Source: Acomys russatus
Taxonomy: Eukaryota; Chordata; Mammalia; Rodentia; Muridae
Direction: 5' to 3'
Length of the DNA stretch: 64,000 nucleotides
Assembly: GCF_903995435.1 (NCBI RefSeq)
Contig: NC_067165.1
Location: forward strand, 1 to 64,000
Shown: one piece after another, positions 23,090-34,196 of the stretch
Position numbering within the stretch: position 1 is the stretch's first letter
How the letters are laid out: every line of letters begins with the position of its first letter
Notes under the pieces: generated by a model
Database searches by the model: none
What the model was told of the DNA's origin: nothing
What the model saw: only the letters and a program-made list of their open reading frames with translations
Translations under genes and position numbers: made by a program

Positions 23090-23245
23090 TGCCCTGGGTG
23101 TGGTGGTGCACACCTGGAATATGTATCAGGTTTTGGAAGGCTGAAAAAGGAGGATTATTGTGAGTTCCAGGCCAGCCAGTGCTACGTAGTGATTTTGTGA
23201 CCAGTGTGGCCTATATAGGAACACTGTTTCAACACACAAGGAAAG
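23090..23245 (+). mobile_element. B1 SINE, sense, diverged
   Basis: 'gccctgggtgtggtggtgca', 'gtgagttccaggccagccag', 'cctatataggaacactgttt'. Confidence 0.85.
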
Positions 23246-23324
23246 GCAGGGGAGGCGGGGAGGAGAAAGATAAAAGTAGGAAGGGAGAGAGAGGGAAGAA
23301 AGTGAGATTGATATTTGAGTCAGA

Positions 23325-23424
23325 CCTGGCTGATGAGTAGTCCTCACCTGGCTGATGAGTAGTCCTCACTTGGCTGATGAGTAGTCCTCATCTGGCGGAT
23401 GACTAGCCCTCACCTGGCTCTGAG
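23325..23424. repeat. 22-base minisatellite, 4.5 copies
   Basis: Tandem units at 23325, 23347, 23369 and 23391, with a partial fifth at 23413. The core is CCTGGCTGATGAGTAGTCCT followed by CA. The first two units are identical, the third has one change and the fourth three changes, so the array grew at its left end. Confidence 0.95.
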
Positions 23425-23954
23425 ATGCAAGTGTAGACACCTGGCATGGTCAATGACTACTGCATTCTCAAACAGGAAATAGAGCAGACTAGACACATTT
23501 ACATCTTAAACATCAGTTTTTATTTTTCAAAATAAAAATAACTAAATGTCCATCTACATAAGACCCCGAAAACGTCACTATGTGTACACAGATCAATTCA
23601 GGGCAGTTCTCATACTGCCTCTTAAAAGGAAGCTGAAACTCTCTCTCCCTGCGGCATGGCACAGTTGGCATTTTTACCTTCATACTACTGAGAAGAAAGA
23701 ATCTAGTTTTCACGAAAGACAGAAACAACCAGAATGACCTCAGCAAATATAGTTTGAACCTGTACCAGATAAATGTTTCCTCCTTTCCAGAGAATGCATG
23801 GCAGAGATGAGAGGAGAGAGGGTGGGTGAATCAGCGAATGCTCTGGCTTACCTGGCTGTGTCACTGCCACACACTGCGGGTATCTGGAAGATATTTTAAG
23901 TACATTGAAATATCACCCTAAATTTTCAGTCTGGTAATTCTTAAATGATTTTAT

Positions 23955-24128
23955 ATATATATTTGTGTGTGTGCGTGCACATGCGCAGGTACCCACAGAT
24001 GCCCAGGGAAGGTCCCCATAGGCTCCAGAGCAGGAATTGACAGTTGTGAGCTGCCTGACAGGAGTTCTGGGAAACACACCAGGTCCTCTGGAAGAGCAAG
24101 CCCTGTTAATTGCTTAGCCATCTTCTCA
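23955..24128 (-). mobile_element. B2-type SINE, antisense, old
   Basis: 'cagttgtgagctgcctgaca', 'gagttctgggaaacacacc', 'aggtcctctggaagagcaag', 'gcttagccatcttctca' in antisense B2 order. Confidence 0.75.
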
Positions 24129-24251
24129 TTTGTGAGAGATTCCTTGTTACCTTTGCAAATACTATTTACTTTCTCATTTCCAGTATACGTTGTCACAGTA
24201 TTTATGTATTTCTTGGGCATAACAAAGATACACTCTTAAGAATGAATCAAT

Positions 24252-24400
24252 ATGCCAGCTGGTGGCACACGTCTTTATTCCCAGCACTCAGGAGGCGGAG
24301 GCAGGTGAATCTTTCTGAGTTTGCGGCCAGCCTGGTCTACAGAGCAAGTTCCAGGACACAGAGAAATCCTTTCTCAAAAAACAAAACAAAACAAACAACA
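24252..24400 (+). mobile_element. B1 SINE, sense
   Basis: 'agctggtggcacacgtcttt', 'cagcactcaggaggcggagg', 'gccagcctggtctacagagc', AAAACAAAAC tail. Confidence 0.95.
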
Positions 24401-25036
24401 AAAAATGAACTAAAAATGACAAATAGTCTGGAAGGTGGGTTAGTAGCGGTCAGGGCTGACCACATACTCAACAAGTATTTATAAAAACTTGGATTCAAAC
24501 CCAGGTCCCTTTGAGAAAGTGATCTATTTGCCATCCATTTCATATTGGCATTATATCCTCTAATGTGGTTAATACTAAATTTGTGACTGAGTTTGTGACT
24601 CAAAGATAGAAGAGATGGTCAACTGCATGTCACACATATTTTTACACAATGAAAAACTGTAAGTATAGGATCTGACTATTTTCTAAGGGCAATATATGGG
24701 AAAGACAAAATTACCTTTGTATTTACAAGTGAACATGGGGTCAGCATCTTTAGTCATCAGGGGAATGTAAGGCTACAGGGTGCCCTCCACAGCTTGTGGG
24801 ATGCCCATCACAGGAAGCACAGAAGCACTACACAGCAGGGACACTGAGGCTTTCAGACAGCTCATGGGGATGTAAAAACAGTACAGGCCTTTTAAAGAGT
24901 CTGGCAGTTCTTTCTAGCTTAAATTTGGACTCAGCAAACTATCCTAACATTCATGAAAGAATTTTCAATAATACAGAATTTGAAAAAATCAAAACGGCCT
25001 TCAAATGATAAATGAATAAAGAAAATATGATATATC

Positions 25037-25205
25037 CAGCCAGGCATGGTGGCGCATGCCCGTAATTCCAGCACTTGCAGAGGCAGAGGCATGTGGATCT
25101 CTGTGAGTTCTAGGCCAGCCTGGTCTACAAAGTGAGTGCAGGACAGGCAAGGCTACCCAGACAAAACCTGTCTTGAAAAACAAAACAACAAACAAACAAA
25201 CAAAA
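25037..25205 (+). mobile_element. B1 SINE, sense
   Basis: 'gccaggcatggtggcgcatg', 'gccagcctggtctacaaagt', CAAACAAACAAA tail. Well preserved. Confidence 0.96.
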
Positions 25206-25617
25206 AAGGCAAAAAAAGAGATATATCTAATTCAAAAACTAAAAAGACACTGCAAAAGTTAGAACAATTCAAATTGTTTCTAAAGTGTATTTTCAATATT
25301 TAAATACTTAAATATAATACTTAATACAAATTTTTTTTAATTTGTTCTTCAAATCCTGATTTGAAAGAACACTACTTTTTACAAATGTGTTCTATACCTG
25401 TAAGTCCTAAACATCTAATCTCATCTCTAAAGTACCCATAAAATTAATTCTCTCCATTTTTTTTTAACATTTTCCTTTCCTTTGGTTTATAATAAATCAA
25501 AAGCTATACTGCCTTGGTCACTTTTTTTTTGTTTGTTTTTTGGTTTTTGTTTTTTGTTTGTTTGTTTGTTTGTTTTTTGCTGTGAAGAGACATTACAAGA
25601 GACACTCTTTTTTTAAT

Positions 25618-26078
25618 TTAAGAGTTTATTTTATTTTATTGGCATATATATTTATATTATTACAGGTAAGTAGAAAAATTACATACAGCAAGAACAACCA
25701 CAAAACCTTCCGGGATCACATGAATGTTACACTCATGGTGTTTTGGCTAATTGCATTTGGCATCCTTGTGAAAAACATCTTTGCTATCTTGGTGAGTCTA
25801 AAATTCTGAATAATAATCAATATCTATCACATCTCATCCCTGTCAACTCAAAACCTCTATCTATACCTAAAAACATCTTAACTCCTAAACATCTAAGGTT
25901 AATTATAAGACTAAACTATCTGGTTTTCAACCCCATCAGAGACTTGAGAAGGAATGGAACTTAATTACTTGAGTGAACCGGAAGTGCAGGTGAGCAGCTT
26001 CCAAAATGAGAAGGAAAAGAAAAAACAAGCAAACAAACAAAAAACCGACAGAGATAGTTTGCTGCCTGAACAGTCACC
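25618..26078 (-). mobile_element. Repeat U, 5'-truncated copy (U3), antisense
   Basis: Matches the low-coordinate ~460 bases of the longer copies at 48,560-50,540 and 52,956-54,822. Shared blocks: 'aaaattacatacagcaagaa', 'gtgttttggct', 'gagtctaaaattctgaat', 'caaccccatcagagacttg', 'gcaggtgagcagcttccaaa' and 'gacagagatagtttgctgcc'. The T-rich low-coordinate end marks a 3' poly-A end in antisense, and the copy stops at 26,078 where the host repeat resumes, as expected of 5'-truncated retrotransposition. Confidence 0.75.
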
Positions 26079-26094
26079 CCCAAAAGAAAGCATG

Positions 26095-26339
26095 CTTACA
26101 GTTTCAGAAAGTTAGTCCATTGTCATCATGCTGAGGAATGTGGTGTCACACTGAGCATGGTGCTGGAGATGCAGCTGAGAGCTATATATTCTGACCTACA
26201 GACAACAGGTGGGGGACAGCGAGAGATAGATAGGTAGATAGATAGATAGATAGACAGACAGAGACAGAGAGACACAGAGGGAGAGACAGAGAAACAGAGA
26301 GAGAGAGACAGAGAGAGAGAGAGAGACAGAGAGAGAGAC

Positions 26340-26408
<69 letters not shown>

Positions 26409-26690
26409 GAGAGAGACTGGGCCTGGTGTGCGCTTTTAAAACCTCAATGCTCACTTCCAATGACATACCTTCTCTAACAAGGCCACACTAACGAGATCAT
26501 ACCTCCTGATCCTTCTCAGGCCATTCATGAACTGAGAATACAAATATATGCGCCTGTGGAGCCAATTTTCATTCAAGCCACTCCCTGGTCCCCATAAGCT
26601 CGTAGCTGTATCATAATTAAAAATGCGTTCATTCAGTCCAACTTCAAAAGACCCCATAGTCTTTCTTAATCTTCACCTCATGTCAAAGTC
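26095..26690 (+). mobile_element. Unclassified rodent interspersed repeat, split by repeat U3
   Basis: A common rodent repeat whose start ('gctgtgaagagacattacaa', 25,579-25,606) is separated from its body ('cagtttcagaaagttagtcc...cataccttctctaacaaggc...ggccattcatgaact') by the U3 insertion. It contains a long GATA/GACA/GA tract (26,218-26,416). The same repeat recurs at 27,570-27,800, 30,030-30,355 and, weakly, 62,150-62,330. Sequence after it (to about 27,280) may belong to the same element. I cannot name the family with confidence. Confidence 0.6.
26218..26416. repeat. (GATA)/(GACAGA)/(GA)n compound microsatellite
   Basis: GATA units grade into GACAGAGA and then pure GA. It gives a leucine/serine-rich antisense open frame that is not a gene. 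Confidence 0.96.
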
Positions 26691-27283
26691 CCTCTGGAAA
26701 ATCAAAGTCAAAACGTAGATTACGTATTTCCAACACTCAATGGCACAGAATACATATTGACATTCAAAAAGAGAGGAAAGGGAGTGAAGTGAGGAAACAC
26801 TGGACCAAGCCAAGACTGAAACCCAGCAGGGCAAGTTCCAAACTCTGCATCTCCATGTCTGATGTCAAAGGACTCTTCAGATCTCCAACTCCTTTTAGTT
26901 CCATTCACTACCGCACTTCTCTCTATTGGCCTGGCTACACACCATGTCAGCTGCTCTTCCTGGAAGGTCTCCAATGACTTTGGCATCTCCAACATCCCGT
27001 GTTCTCTGATACAGTCTAGGCTTCACCTTCACAGCTTCACACAATGGCCTCTCTGGGCCTCCATGCAGGGGACTGCACCGTCGTATGCCTGGTCTCAGTG
27101 CCTTTCTTCATCTTGGAGGAAGATTCTGTAACTCCTTTCCTGTATCCTTGCTGCTAAAGCTGAGGCTGCCAACTTCTGCTTGTGGGGCTGCAAATTTAGC
27201 CCCCTCTTGTATTATATTTGCAGAAGATTTCAGTTGTTAATGGATCCCTTTTTTAATTAAGCTTAGCTGGGTAGGATCTTGCT

Positions 27284-27395
27284 CTGAGATTACTAGGCCA
27301 GCCTGGTCTACAAAGTGAGTCCAGGACAGCCAAGGCTACCCAGAGAAACCCTGTCTTGAAAAACAAAGCAACAAACAAACAAACAAACAAGGCAA
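27284..27395 (+). mobile_element. B1 SINE, sense, 5'-truncated
   Basis: Starts at mid-element with 'ggccagcctggtctacaaag' and ends in CAAACAAACAAACAA. Confidence 0.9.
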
Positions 27396-27569
27396 AAAAG
27401 AGATATATCTTTTATTTAGCATCAAACTAAATAAAATAGTTCCTTTAAACATCTTATCTCCTTGAGCACAGGGCTTGGCTCTAACCTGGTTGCTCTTTTT
27501 CTCCTCAAACTGCCCATTTTCAGTGTCTCTTTCCCTCACTTGCTTGGTTTTTATTGTAGACCTGCAAAA

Positions 27570-27800
27570 GAGTGAGCACTAATAGCCACGTGACCAGTCA
27601 ATACCAGGTTGTCCTGAAATCTTCTCCGCCAGTGCTATTAACCTAAAACTCTTCCTAGCCCCCATCAGACTCTTAGGACAAGGGCAAAAAATAGCCTCAT
27701 TTATTGATTTTTTTACAAGAAGGTCACAGACCTCCTCCAACAAGGTTACGCCTAGTTCAAAAAGGCGGCGTCTCCTAATCCTTCTAATCGTCTTCATATA
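27570..27800 (+). mobile_element. Unclassified rodent repeat, 3' fragment
   Basis: 'cacagacctcctccaacaag' and 'ggcggcgtctcctaatcctt...ttcatatagttca' match the end of the repeat at 30,030-30,355 and 26,095-26,690. Confidence 0.55.
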
Positions 27801-28131
27801 GTTCACCAAGAGTGGATGCCCGAGGTCTCCCTCTAACTCCTGCACTCATATACTCGCTCTCAAAAACGGTTTTTAAATTACACGCTGATCCTGGTAATAA
27901 GCAGTACAGTGGTACCATGCCGTTAATGATATTTCTCCCAAGACCCTTTTGTATGCAATACTTCCTTCTCTGTTTAAAATTTCATATGGTAAAGGCAACA
28001 CCAAAGTAGAATAAAGGATCTGGGGGGAGGGTCGTGTTTCATGGTAGGACACTTGTCTAGCATGTGTAAGCTGTGAGGTCAGCCCTCAGCATGGAAGGAA
28101 TAATCCCTGTGTACTAACATGGTGTCTTAAA

Positions 28132-28132
28132 G

Positions 28133-28179
<47 letters not shown>

Positions 28180-28230
28180 CCTAACTATCTACCTACCTAC
28201 CTACCTACCTACCTAACTAACTAACTATCA
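28132..28230. repeat. (CTAA)n/(CTAC)n compound microsatellite
   Basis: About 14 CTAA units, then CTAC units, then CTAA again; it directly precedes a sense B2. Confidence 0.97.
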
Positions 28231-28239
28231 AACAAACAA

Positions 28240-28388
28240 AGCTGGAGAGATGGCTCCGAGGTTAAGAGAACTGCAGGCTCTTCCAAAGGTCCTGAATTCA
28301 AGTCCCAGCAACCAAACGATGGCTCACAACCATCTATAATGAGATATGGTGCCCTCTTCTTGCCACTGTATACATAATAATAATAAAC
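28240..28388 (+). mobile_element. B2 SINE, sense
   Basis: 'gctggagagatggctccgag', 'caagtcccagcaaccaaacg', 'catctataatgagatatggt', AATAATAATAAA end. Confidence 0.95.
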
Positions 28389-28529
28389 AATTCTTTAAAA
28401 ATACAAACAAAAACTATAATGTTATATCTTTAAAGTTTCTATATTTGTTTCATTTCTCATAATAGGAAGTACAGATACAGTCCTCCTCACTGCCCTCTCC
28501 CCTTTATCTCTGGATCATTTTTTCTGAGC

Positions 28530-28576
<47 letters not shown>
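28530..28576. repeat. (GT)n microsatellite
   Basis: About 21 GT units. Confidence 0.97.
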
Positions 28577-28578
<2 letters not shown>

Positions 28579-29427
28579 AATCTCCTTTGTGCTTTTGGAC
28601 TTTCCTCCATGAACTCAGATGTGTCTCTGATGAGCAGAAATACTTTGAGCGGCCCTTAAGGTTGGCATACTACCTCTGTCATTTCAGACTCTGCTGAGCT
28701 GTCTCAGGATTGACAGGGCTTTGCTCGGGCCCCCAGACACCCAGTGGTTTCTCCATCCTGTGAACACAGCCTAATGACCCCCATCCTTCCCACCACGTGG
28801 GAGAGCTCATCATTTGCCAGCTTTCTGTTATCTGAGCAATGCTCCACCACTGCTGTCAGGAAGCACGGCTGCCAGTGTTTGTTCTGGTGCATGCCTTGAC
28901 ATTTCCATTTGCTTTTTTAAAGGATTTGAAAAAATATAAGTGTGTAGCTCTTGCTTCACCCCACCCACAAATAACAATACTTTCAACTGTTTGCTTTTAA
29001 TCTTCTTGATGTGTCACTTCTATGTCCCTAAATGCTGCCTGCTCCTAGAACTTCATGTGGTTGCCGCCACAGATTCGCAGGCATTGGGGGTTTAATCATC
29101 TGCTCACTGCTCTGTAACTTTTCCAGTTCTCTGCAACTTTAGAAAAACTTCATCTTTTTTCTTCATAGAGAAACTCTTTGAACTACCATATATATATATA
29201 TACACATATTATACAAATATACACATAGTATACATAGAGATATAATTTCTTTTCTCCATTTTCCCCTCCGTTTTTTAATCTTTATAAATTGTCACTACAC
29301 TGTACCTTATTTTGTATATGGGTTGATTATTTTAAACCAGAAAACAAATAAACCCCATTTATGTTGTTTTTAGTGTAACTTTTGTTCCACGAAGAGCTAA
29401 GTATTATAATATGATTGTTACATCTCT

Positions 29428-29570
29428 CTTGCATGTACACCTGCAGGCCAGAAGAGGGCATCATACCACACTACAGATGGTTATGAGCCACCACGTGGTT
29501 GCCAGGAATTGAACTCATGACCAATGGGAGAGCAGTCAATCCTCTTAACCACGGAGGCATCTCTCCAGGC
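29428..29570 (-). mobile_element. B2 SINE, antisense
   Basis: 'ttgcatgtacacctgcaggc', 'cagaagagggcatcatacca', 'aggaattgaactcatgacc', 'aggcatctctccaggc'. Confidence 0.93.
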
Positions 29571-30029
29571 TTGATTGCCACATTTCTTGCTGGTTCCAGT
29601 GTCAAATAAGTTTTGTTTGTTTGTATGAATGAGAAGCCTTCCATTTAATCAATTCAATGAAAACAAATTTTAATTGGCTTCATTTTTCCCCTTTTAGGGC
29701 TTCTCCCTTTGTTTCTGTTCCTAAAATGTCTTATCTACCTATGTACGTATCTACTATCTATAGTCTGTCTGCCATCCTAACCACTTGTGTTTCTATTATA
29801 TACATTGTTTTATACAGGCCATTTATTGTCTTCATTGGAGACTTTGCTGCAGAAATCCCCTTGTCATCTCACACCCATCTCCACTAGACTTCAGTAGAAT
29901 GGATGTAGGTTATTATTCAGGCACTGGATTCTAGCCAGAGCTGTTTCTCAGATTTCTTTTCCTCCTCATCCTTGGTTAGATAGCCTCCTTGTGTGGCAAA
30001 CCACTCTCAATGTGGTTTGTCTTAGTTGG

Positions 30030-30355
30030 GGTTTTTACTACTGTGAAGAGACACCATGATCACCCAACTCTTATAGAAAAAAAGCATTTAATTGGGGCTG
30101 GCTTACAGTTCAGACATTTAGTCCATTGTCATGGTGGGAAGCATGGCAGTGTGCAGGAAGTCATGGTGCTGGAGACACAGCTATGAGTTCTTCCTCCAGA
30201 CCATCAGGCAGCAGGAAGAGAAAGTGACACTGGGCCTAGCTTGAGTGTTTGAAACCTCAAAGCCCAGCCCCAGTGACAGACTTCCTCCAACAAGGCCTTG
30301 CCTCCTAATAGTGCCCTCCCTATGGGCCTGTGGGGGCTATTTTCATATAAACCAC
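30030..30355 (+). mobile_element. Unclassified rodent interspersed repeat, nearly full copy
   Basis: 'actgtgaagagacaccatga', 'tttaattggggctggcttac', 'agtccattgtcatggtggga', 'agacttcctccaacaaggcc', 'ggggctattttcatataaac'. It is the best-preserved copy in the window of the repeat also seen at 26,095 and 27,570. Confidence 0.65.
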
Positions 30356-31739
30356 CACACTCTCCCCTTCTCTCCATCTGTCCTTCCTGGTAGTTTGTGG
30401 AATATGAATTTCTTGCCAATAGGACTCAGCAGCCTTTCTTGCCTTCCTATCTGGAAGCTGATGTTGCTTCTATGGTGTCAGATGGTACTCACACCTCCCC
30501 TCCTTGCTGGTTCCTTGTAGCTTTCCCTTTTGAAAAACATTCTAGTTTTGATACTCTGAAATTTGCTGATTAATGTGGGTTTTCCATCTGACTTGAGTAA
30601 AGAGTCTCCATTCTATCTCTTCTCAGCGTTAAGACACTCCACTATTTCTTTCATCATTTCTTTCCTTGTGTCTTTTTCTTTTTGCCGTCTCCATATTTGT
30701 TAGCTCTTAGACCCTCTTGCATAACTGGAGTTCTTCTTAAATTCTGAGGCATTGTTATCTTCCATTTTCCAGTACAGTTGTAGGATTGTTACAAAGCATG
30801 ACTTTATCTTCGCTGCCAAGGGCAGGGTCAGAACCTTCTGTTCTGGTTTCATGCCTCAGTCTTGGAGAGATACCAATTATAGGAGTTTTGTTTTAAAATT
30901 CTTGTGTAGCTTGTTTTTATTACCTCAGAATCTCCCCCAAATGTCTTACAGTCCTTTGCTTTCCACTCATGTGAGATGAAGGAGAAAGGCAGGAATGGGA
31001 TTGCTACCCCTTGCACAGAGCTAGTGTCCTAAACCCCCACACTCTAAGATAGCAGTGTTTTGCTGCTATGCTCTTCCTCCCTCCAGAGGTTTGAGAACAA
31101 ACTGTCACTTTGGAAACCCAGACCAGTTCTTATGCAAAGGCCTTTTGCCAGCCATTTCTATGCCTTCTGGGTTCAGCAGGGCTGACTAGCTCTCTCTGCA
31201 GTGGCTACCTATGGCAACCACGGTCTGGTCTTCAAGCTTTCTTTGCGCATTTTCTCTAATGTGTATTCCTCTGATTGTTCTCTCTTTTTAAAAATCGAAT
31301 TTGAGACATTTGTTGTATATTTTCCTTCTCAGATCATGTGTATTTCATTTATTCTCATTCTGGCATGCTAGCAGTCTCCAGAGATGAGAACAGCAAGGGC
31401 ATCCATTCTGCCCTCTGGAATCAGAATCCTCTGTGTGCCCAAGAGTCAGATTCTTAGAGATTGAATCCTCGATGTAGGAAAATATGTTACAGTATACCTT
31501 CAAAACACTTGCTTTTTCTGTCATTCCAATTTCATAGCATAAAAAACCCCAACCTTCCCCAATTTATTTTGTATTTTTGGCTATTATTTTTTCTGCTAAA
31601 TCTGAAAGTAGTTTATAGCTGTTTTATCTCAATTTTAATTTTTCCATGCCATCCCATTTAAAAATTTTCAAATAAACGTTCTTATTAAAAAAAAAACCAC
31701 TTTGCAATAAATAAAACACCACACACCAAAATTAACCAG

Positions 31740-32215
31740 ACTGCAAACCTATACAATTAAATGAACAACTAAATTAATACAAAACCAATCGGGTGTCCGA
31801 AGCTCCATAAGGAGACTATCAAGGCTGGTGGATCTGCACTCAGGGGTGGGGGGCGGGCTGCACAAACTGATGCACCAACCAAGGACATTGCTAGCAGAGA
31901 ACCTAGACCTCCTGCCCAGATGTAGGTGATGGAGGGGAGAAGGGGGGACTACCTCTGAAATGGACTCTGGTGCCTGTGATTTGATCTCTGTCCCTTGGTG
32001 GAGAGGTCCTGTGGGAACACAGAGGAAGGGGATGCAGGCTACCCAGATGAGACCTGATAGGCTGTGTTCAGATGCTGAGGGAGGAGGACCCCACCAGTCA
32101 GAGGTCTGGGGAGAGGAATAAAGCAGAAGAGGGAGGGTGGGTGGGAACATGAAGATAAGAGCAAAGGGGATTATAATGGAGATGTAATGTAAATAAGTTA
32201 TAAAAATTAATACAA
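31740..32215 (+). mobile_element. L1 3' end, sense
   Basis: 'gcaccaaccaaggacattgc', 'agatgtaggtgatggagggg', 'tggtgcctgtgatttgatct' and 'gagatgtaatgtaaataagt' follow the same order as the other L1 3' UTRs in this window (39,470-39,857; 52,210-52,620). Confidence 0.85.
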
Positions 32216-33117
32216 CACAGTTAGAACTGGCAATTGGAATGGAAGCTGTGAAGCTTCACTTTAAGTTATTTGTTTTACAGTATTTCAAGTGTTCTTTCCT
32301 TTCCTTCCTTCTTTCCTATCTCTCCTTTTCTGCTTTTCTCTCCTCCCTCCTCCTCTAAGCCCCATTCCTTTGGGTACCACACCTTCATCCGCAACTCTAT
32401 TCCTTTGTGTACGTCCATTATCTTTTTGCAACAGTGAACTAAACAACTCACTTTATGAAGGCTAAATCTAAAACTAAGAGTCCAGGGGAACTTTTCCTTG
32501 GAACCTAGAGGGTTCCTAGACTTTTGATGTGCTGTAGGGCTATAGACAGACAGCCTAACAATGGCACATCTGGGTCAGAAGCATCTGGAAACAGCTAGAT
32601 TCTCCTTGGAAATGTATAGAAGAACAGCCTAAGTCTTGATCAGAGTTTTATTTAGCGACAGCCAATCTCTGTCAGTCATAGCACTGGCCTAGTAGCGTGT
32701 TACACACTCTCTTTTATTTTCTTTTTCCTTCATAGTGCCAGGTAGTAAGGGGCCAGGAGAGATTATGAAGTAGTCAGGTTAAACCTACCTCAGTGGTCGC
32801 ATGCATCAATGGCCGTCTACCTCAGCAGTCAGGCCAAGGACGATGAAGGTCACTCTTCCTCTTCTGTTCATGCCTTGGAAATGTTTTTTATCTTTCACTG
32901 TATTGTAAAAAGAGCTGAGTCAGGATCTTTGCTTTGCTCTAGTTATCGGTATAATCTTAACCTAATCGTTTTGCAGGCATCAATCCCTGGTACAAGAAAA
33001 GGATGAGACTTGGATCAGAAAATTTATTGAGAAATGGATGTTTTAGAGTTCATGATAATGTCTCTGTGATTCCACTTTTGACTATTACATCACTATTATT
33101 TCTTAAAAATCAGCATC

Positions 33118-33292
33118 CAAGCTGGGCAGTGGTGGTGTATGCTTCAATCCCAGCACTTGGGAGACAGGGACAGGCGGATCTCTGAGCTCCAGGCCAGCAT
33201 GGTCTACAGAGTGCATTCCAGGCCAGCTAGAGCTACAGAGAGACCCTGCCTCAAATATCAATAATAACAATCATCATCATCATCATCCAAGG
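33118..33292 (+). mobile_element. B1 SINE, sense, with (ATC)n tail
   Basis: 'aagctgggcagtggtggtgt', 'cagcacttgggagacaggga', 'ggccagcatggtctacagag'. The tail has mutated into AATAACAATCATCATC units. Confidence 0.93.
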
Positions 33293-33704
33293 TCATTGTG
33301 GCACTTTTGAATAAAGTCTATTTTCTTTTATTATGTTTTTCTCCTCACTCAGCCCTTAGTCTCTTGTACCCCTCAAACTCTTCAGTATCACTGTTGCTTT
33401 TATTCCCTTTTTAATTCATATTTATTGAACCCCTGTTACTTTACCTACTCTGCTATTGATACTGTAGTGTTCCCTGCTGGAGAGATCAGTCTGTCCTTAG
33501 GGTATCTATGGCATCCAGAAAGAGAGTGAGCAAGGTCCCTCCGGACACTGGCTCCCCTCTTTTCTAAGTGCATCACTGTAGTACAGCACAAGAACCTAAA
33601 GCCTGTGATCACAAAAAGACAAGGGGTTGGAAATCTTTTATCTTTGGCTTTCTGAACAACCTCTTTATTTTGCTTTCTTATTTTGTTCTATTTTATTTAA
33701 ACAG

Positions 33705-33722
33705 AGAACGGACATTCTTTGA
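33705..33722 (+). CDS. Lepr: Leptin receptor Ra (short isoform) tail exon
   Basis: After the acceptor TTTAAACAG the sequence reads Arg-Thr-Asp-Ile-Leu then TGA. Spliced to exon K (…NFQK) this gives the short, widely expressed Ra tail: RTDTL in mouse, RTDIL in human. Ra keeps JAK2 Box 1 but has no tyrosine docking sites, and is linked to leptin transport and clearance. The five-residue tail is intact. The following sequence would be the Ra 3' UTR, into which a B2 has inserted. A possible poly-A signal (ATTAAA) lies at 36,303-36,308. Confidence 0.93.
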   Translation, partial: RTDIL

Positions 33723-34012
33723 AGTCTCTCATGACCACTACAGATGAACCCAATCTACCAACTTCCCAACAGTCCATAGAGTATTAGAAGATGTTTACAT
33801 TTTGAAGGAGGGAACAAACCTAAACTATTGTTTGAATTACTAAGAAGTAACATTTGATGAGCTTGGTAGAGAACATTTGTGGCCACGATGTAGGTTTGAT
33901 GTAGTTCAGTTGGGACATAAGCTTGATTTTCAGGGCATCTAAAGTTTCAAATTAATATTCATGGTCTCTGCTTTCTATTTTTTATTTTTAGTGTCATAAA
34001 ATGTTAATGGTG

Positions 34013-34196
34013 GTGGGCTGGAGAGATGGCTCAGAGATTAAGAGCACTGACTGCTTTTCCAGAGATCCTGAGTTCAATTCCCAGCAACCACATTGTGGCT
34101 CATAACCATCTATAATGAGATCTGGTGCTCTCTTCTTGCTGGGAGGTGTACATGCAGGCAGAGCTCTGTATACATAATAAATAAATAAATAAAATA
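34013..34196 (+). mobile_element. B2 SINE, sense
   Basis: 'ggctggagagatggctcaga', 'gttcaattcccagcaaccac', 'tgagatctggtgctctcttc', tail of AATAAATAAATAAA. Confidence 0.97.

Larger units (their letters stand above)
21379..33704 (+). other. Lepr: Lepr intron between Box 1 exon and Ra tail exon
   Basis: 12.3 kb intron, heavily invaded by SINEs, a (GA)n tract, CTAA/CTAC repeats, a 22-base minisatellite, an unclassified rodent repeat in several pieces, a truncated copy of repeat U and an L1 3' end, each listed. I looked for an Rd-type tail exon and could not identify one. Confidence 0.75.

Noticed and set aside
26182..26466. Leucine/serine repeat protein on the minus strand
   Set aside because: Translation of a GA microsatellite.
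28132..28230. Possible CRISPR-like or satellite array
   Set aside because: Simple CTAA/CTAC units without spacers in a mammalian genome.
31749..32150. 133-residue antisense open frame
   Set aside because: Antisense of the GA-rich L1 3' UTR; low complexity in stops only.
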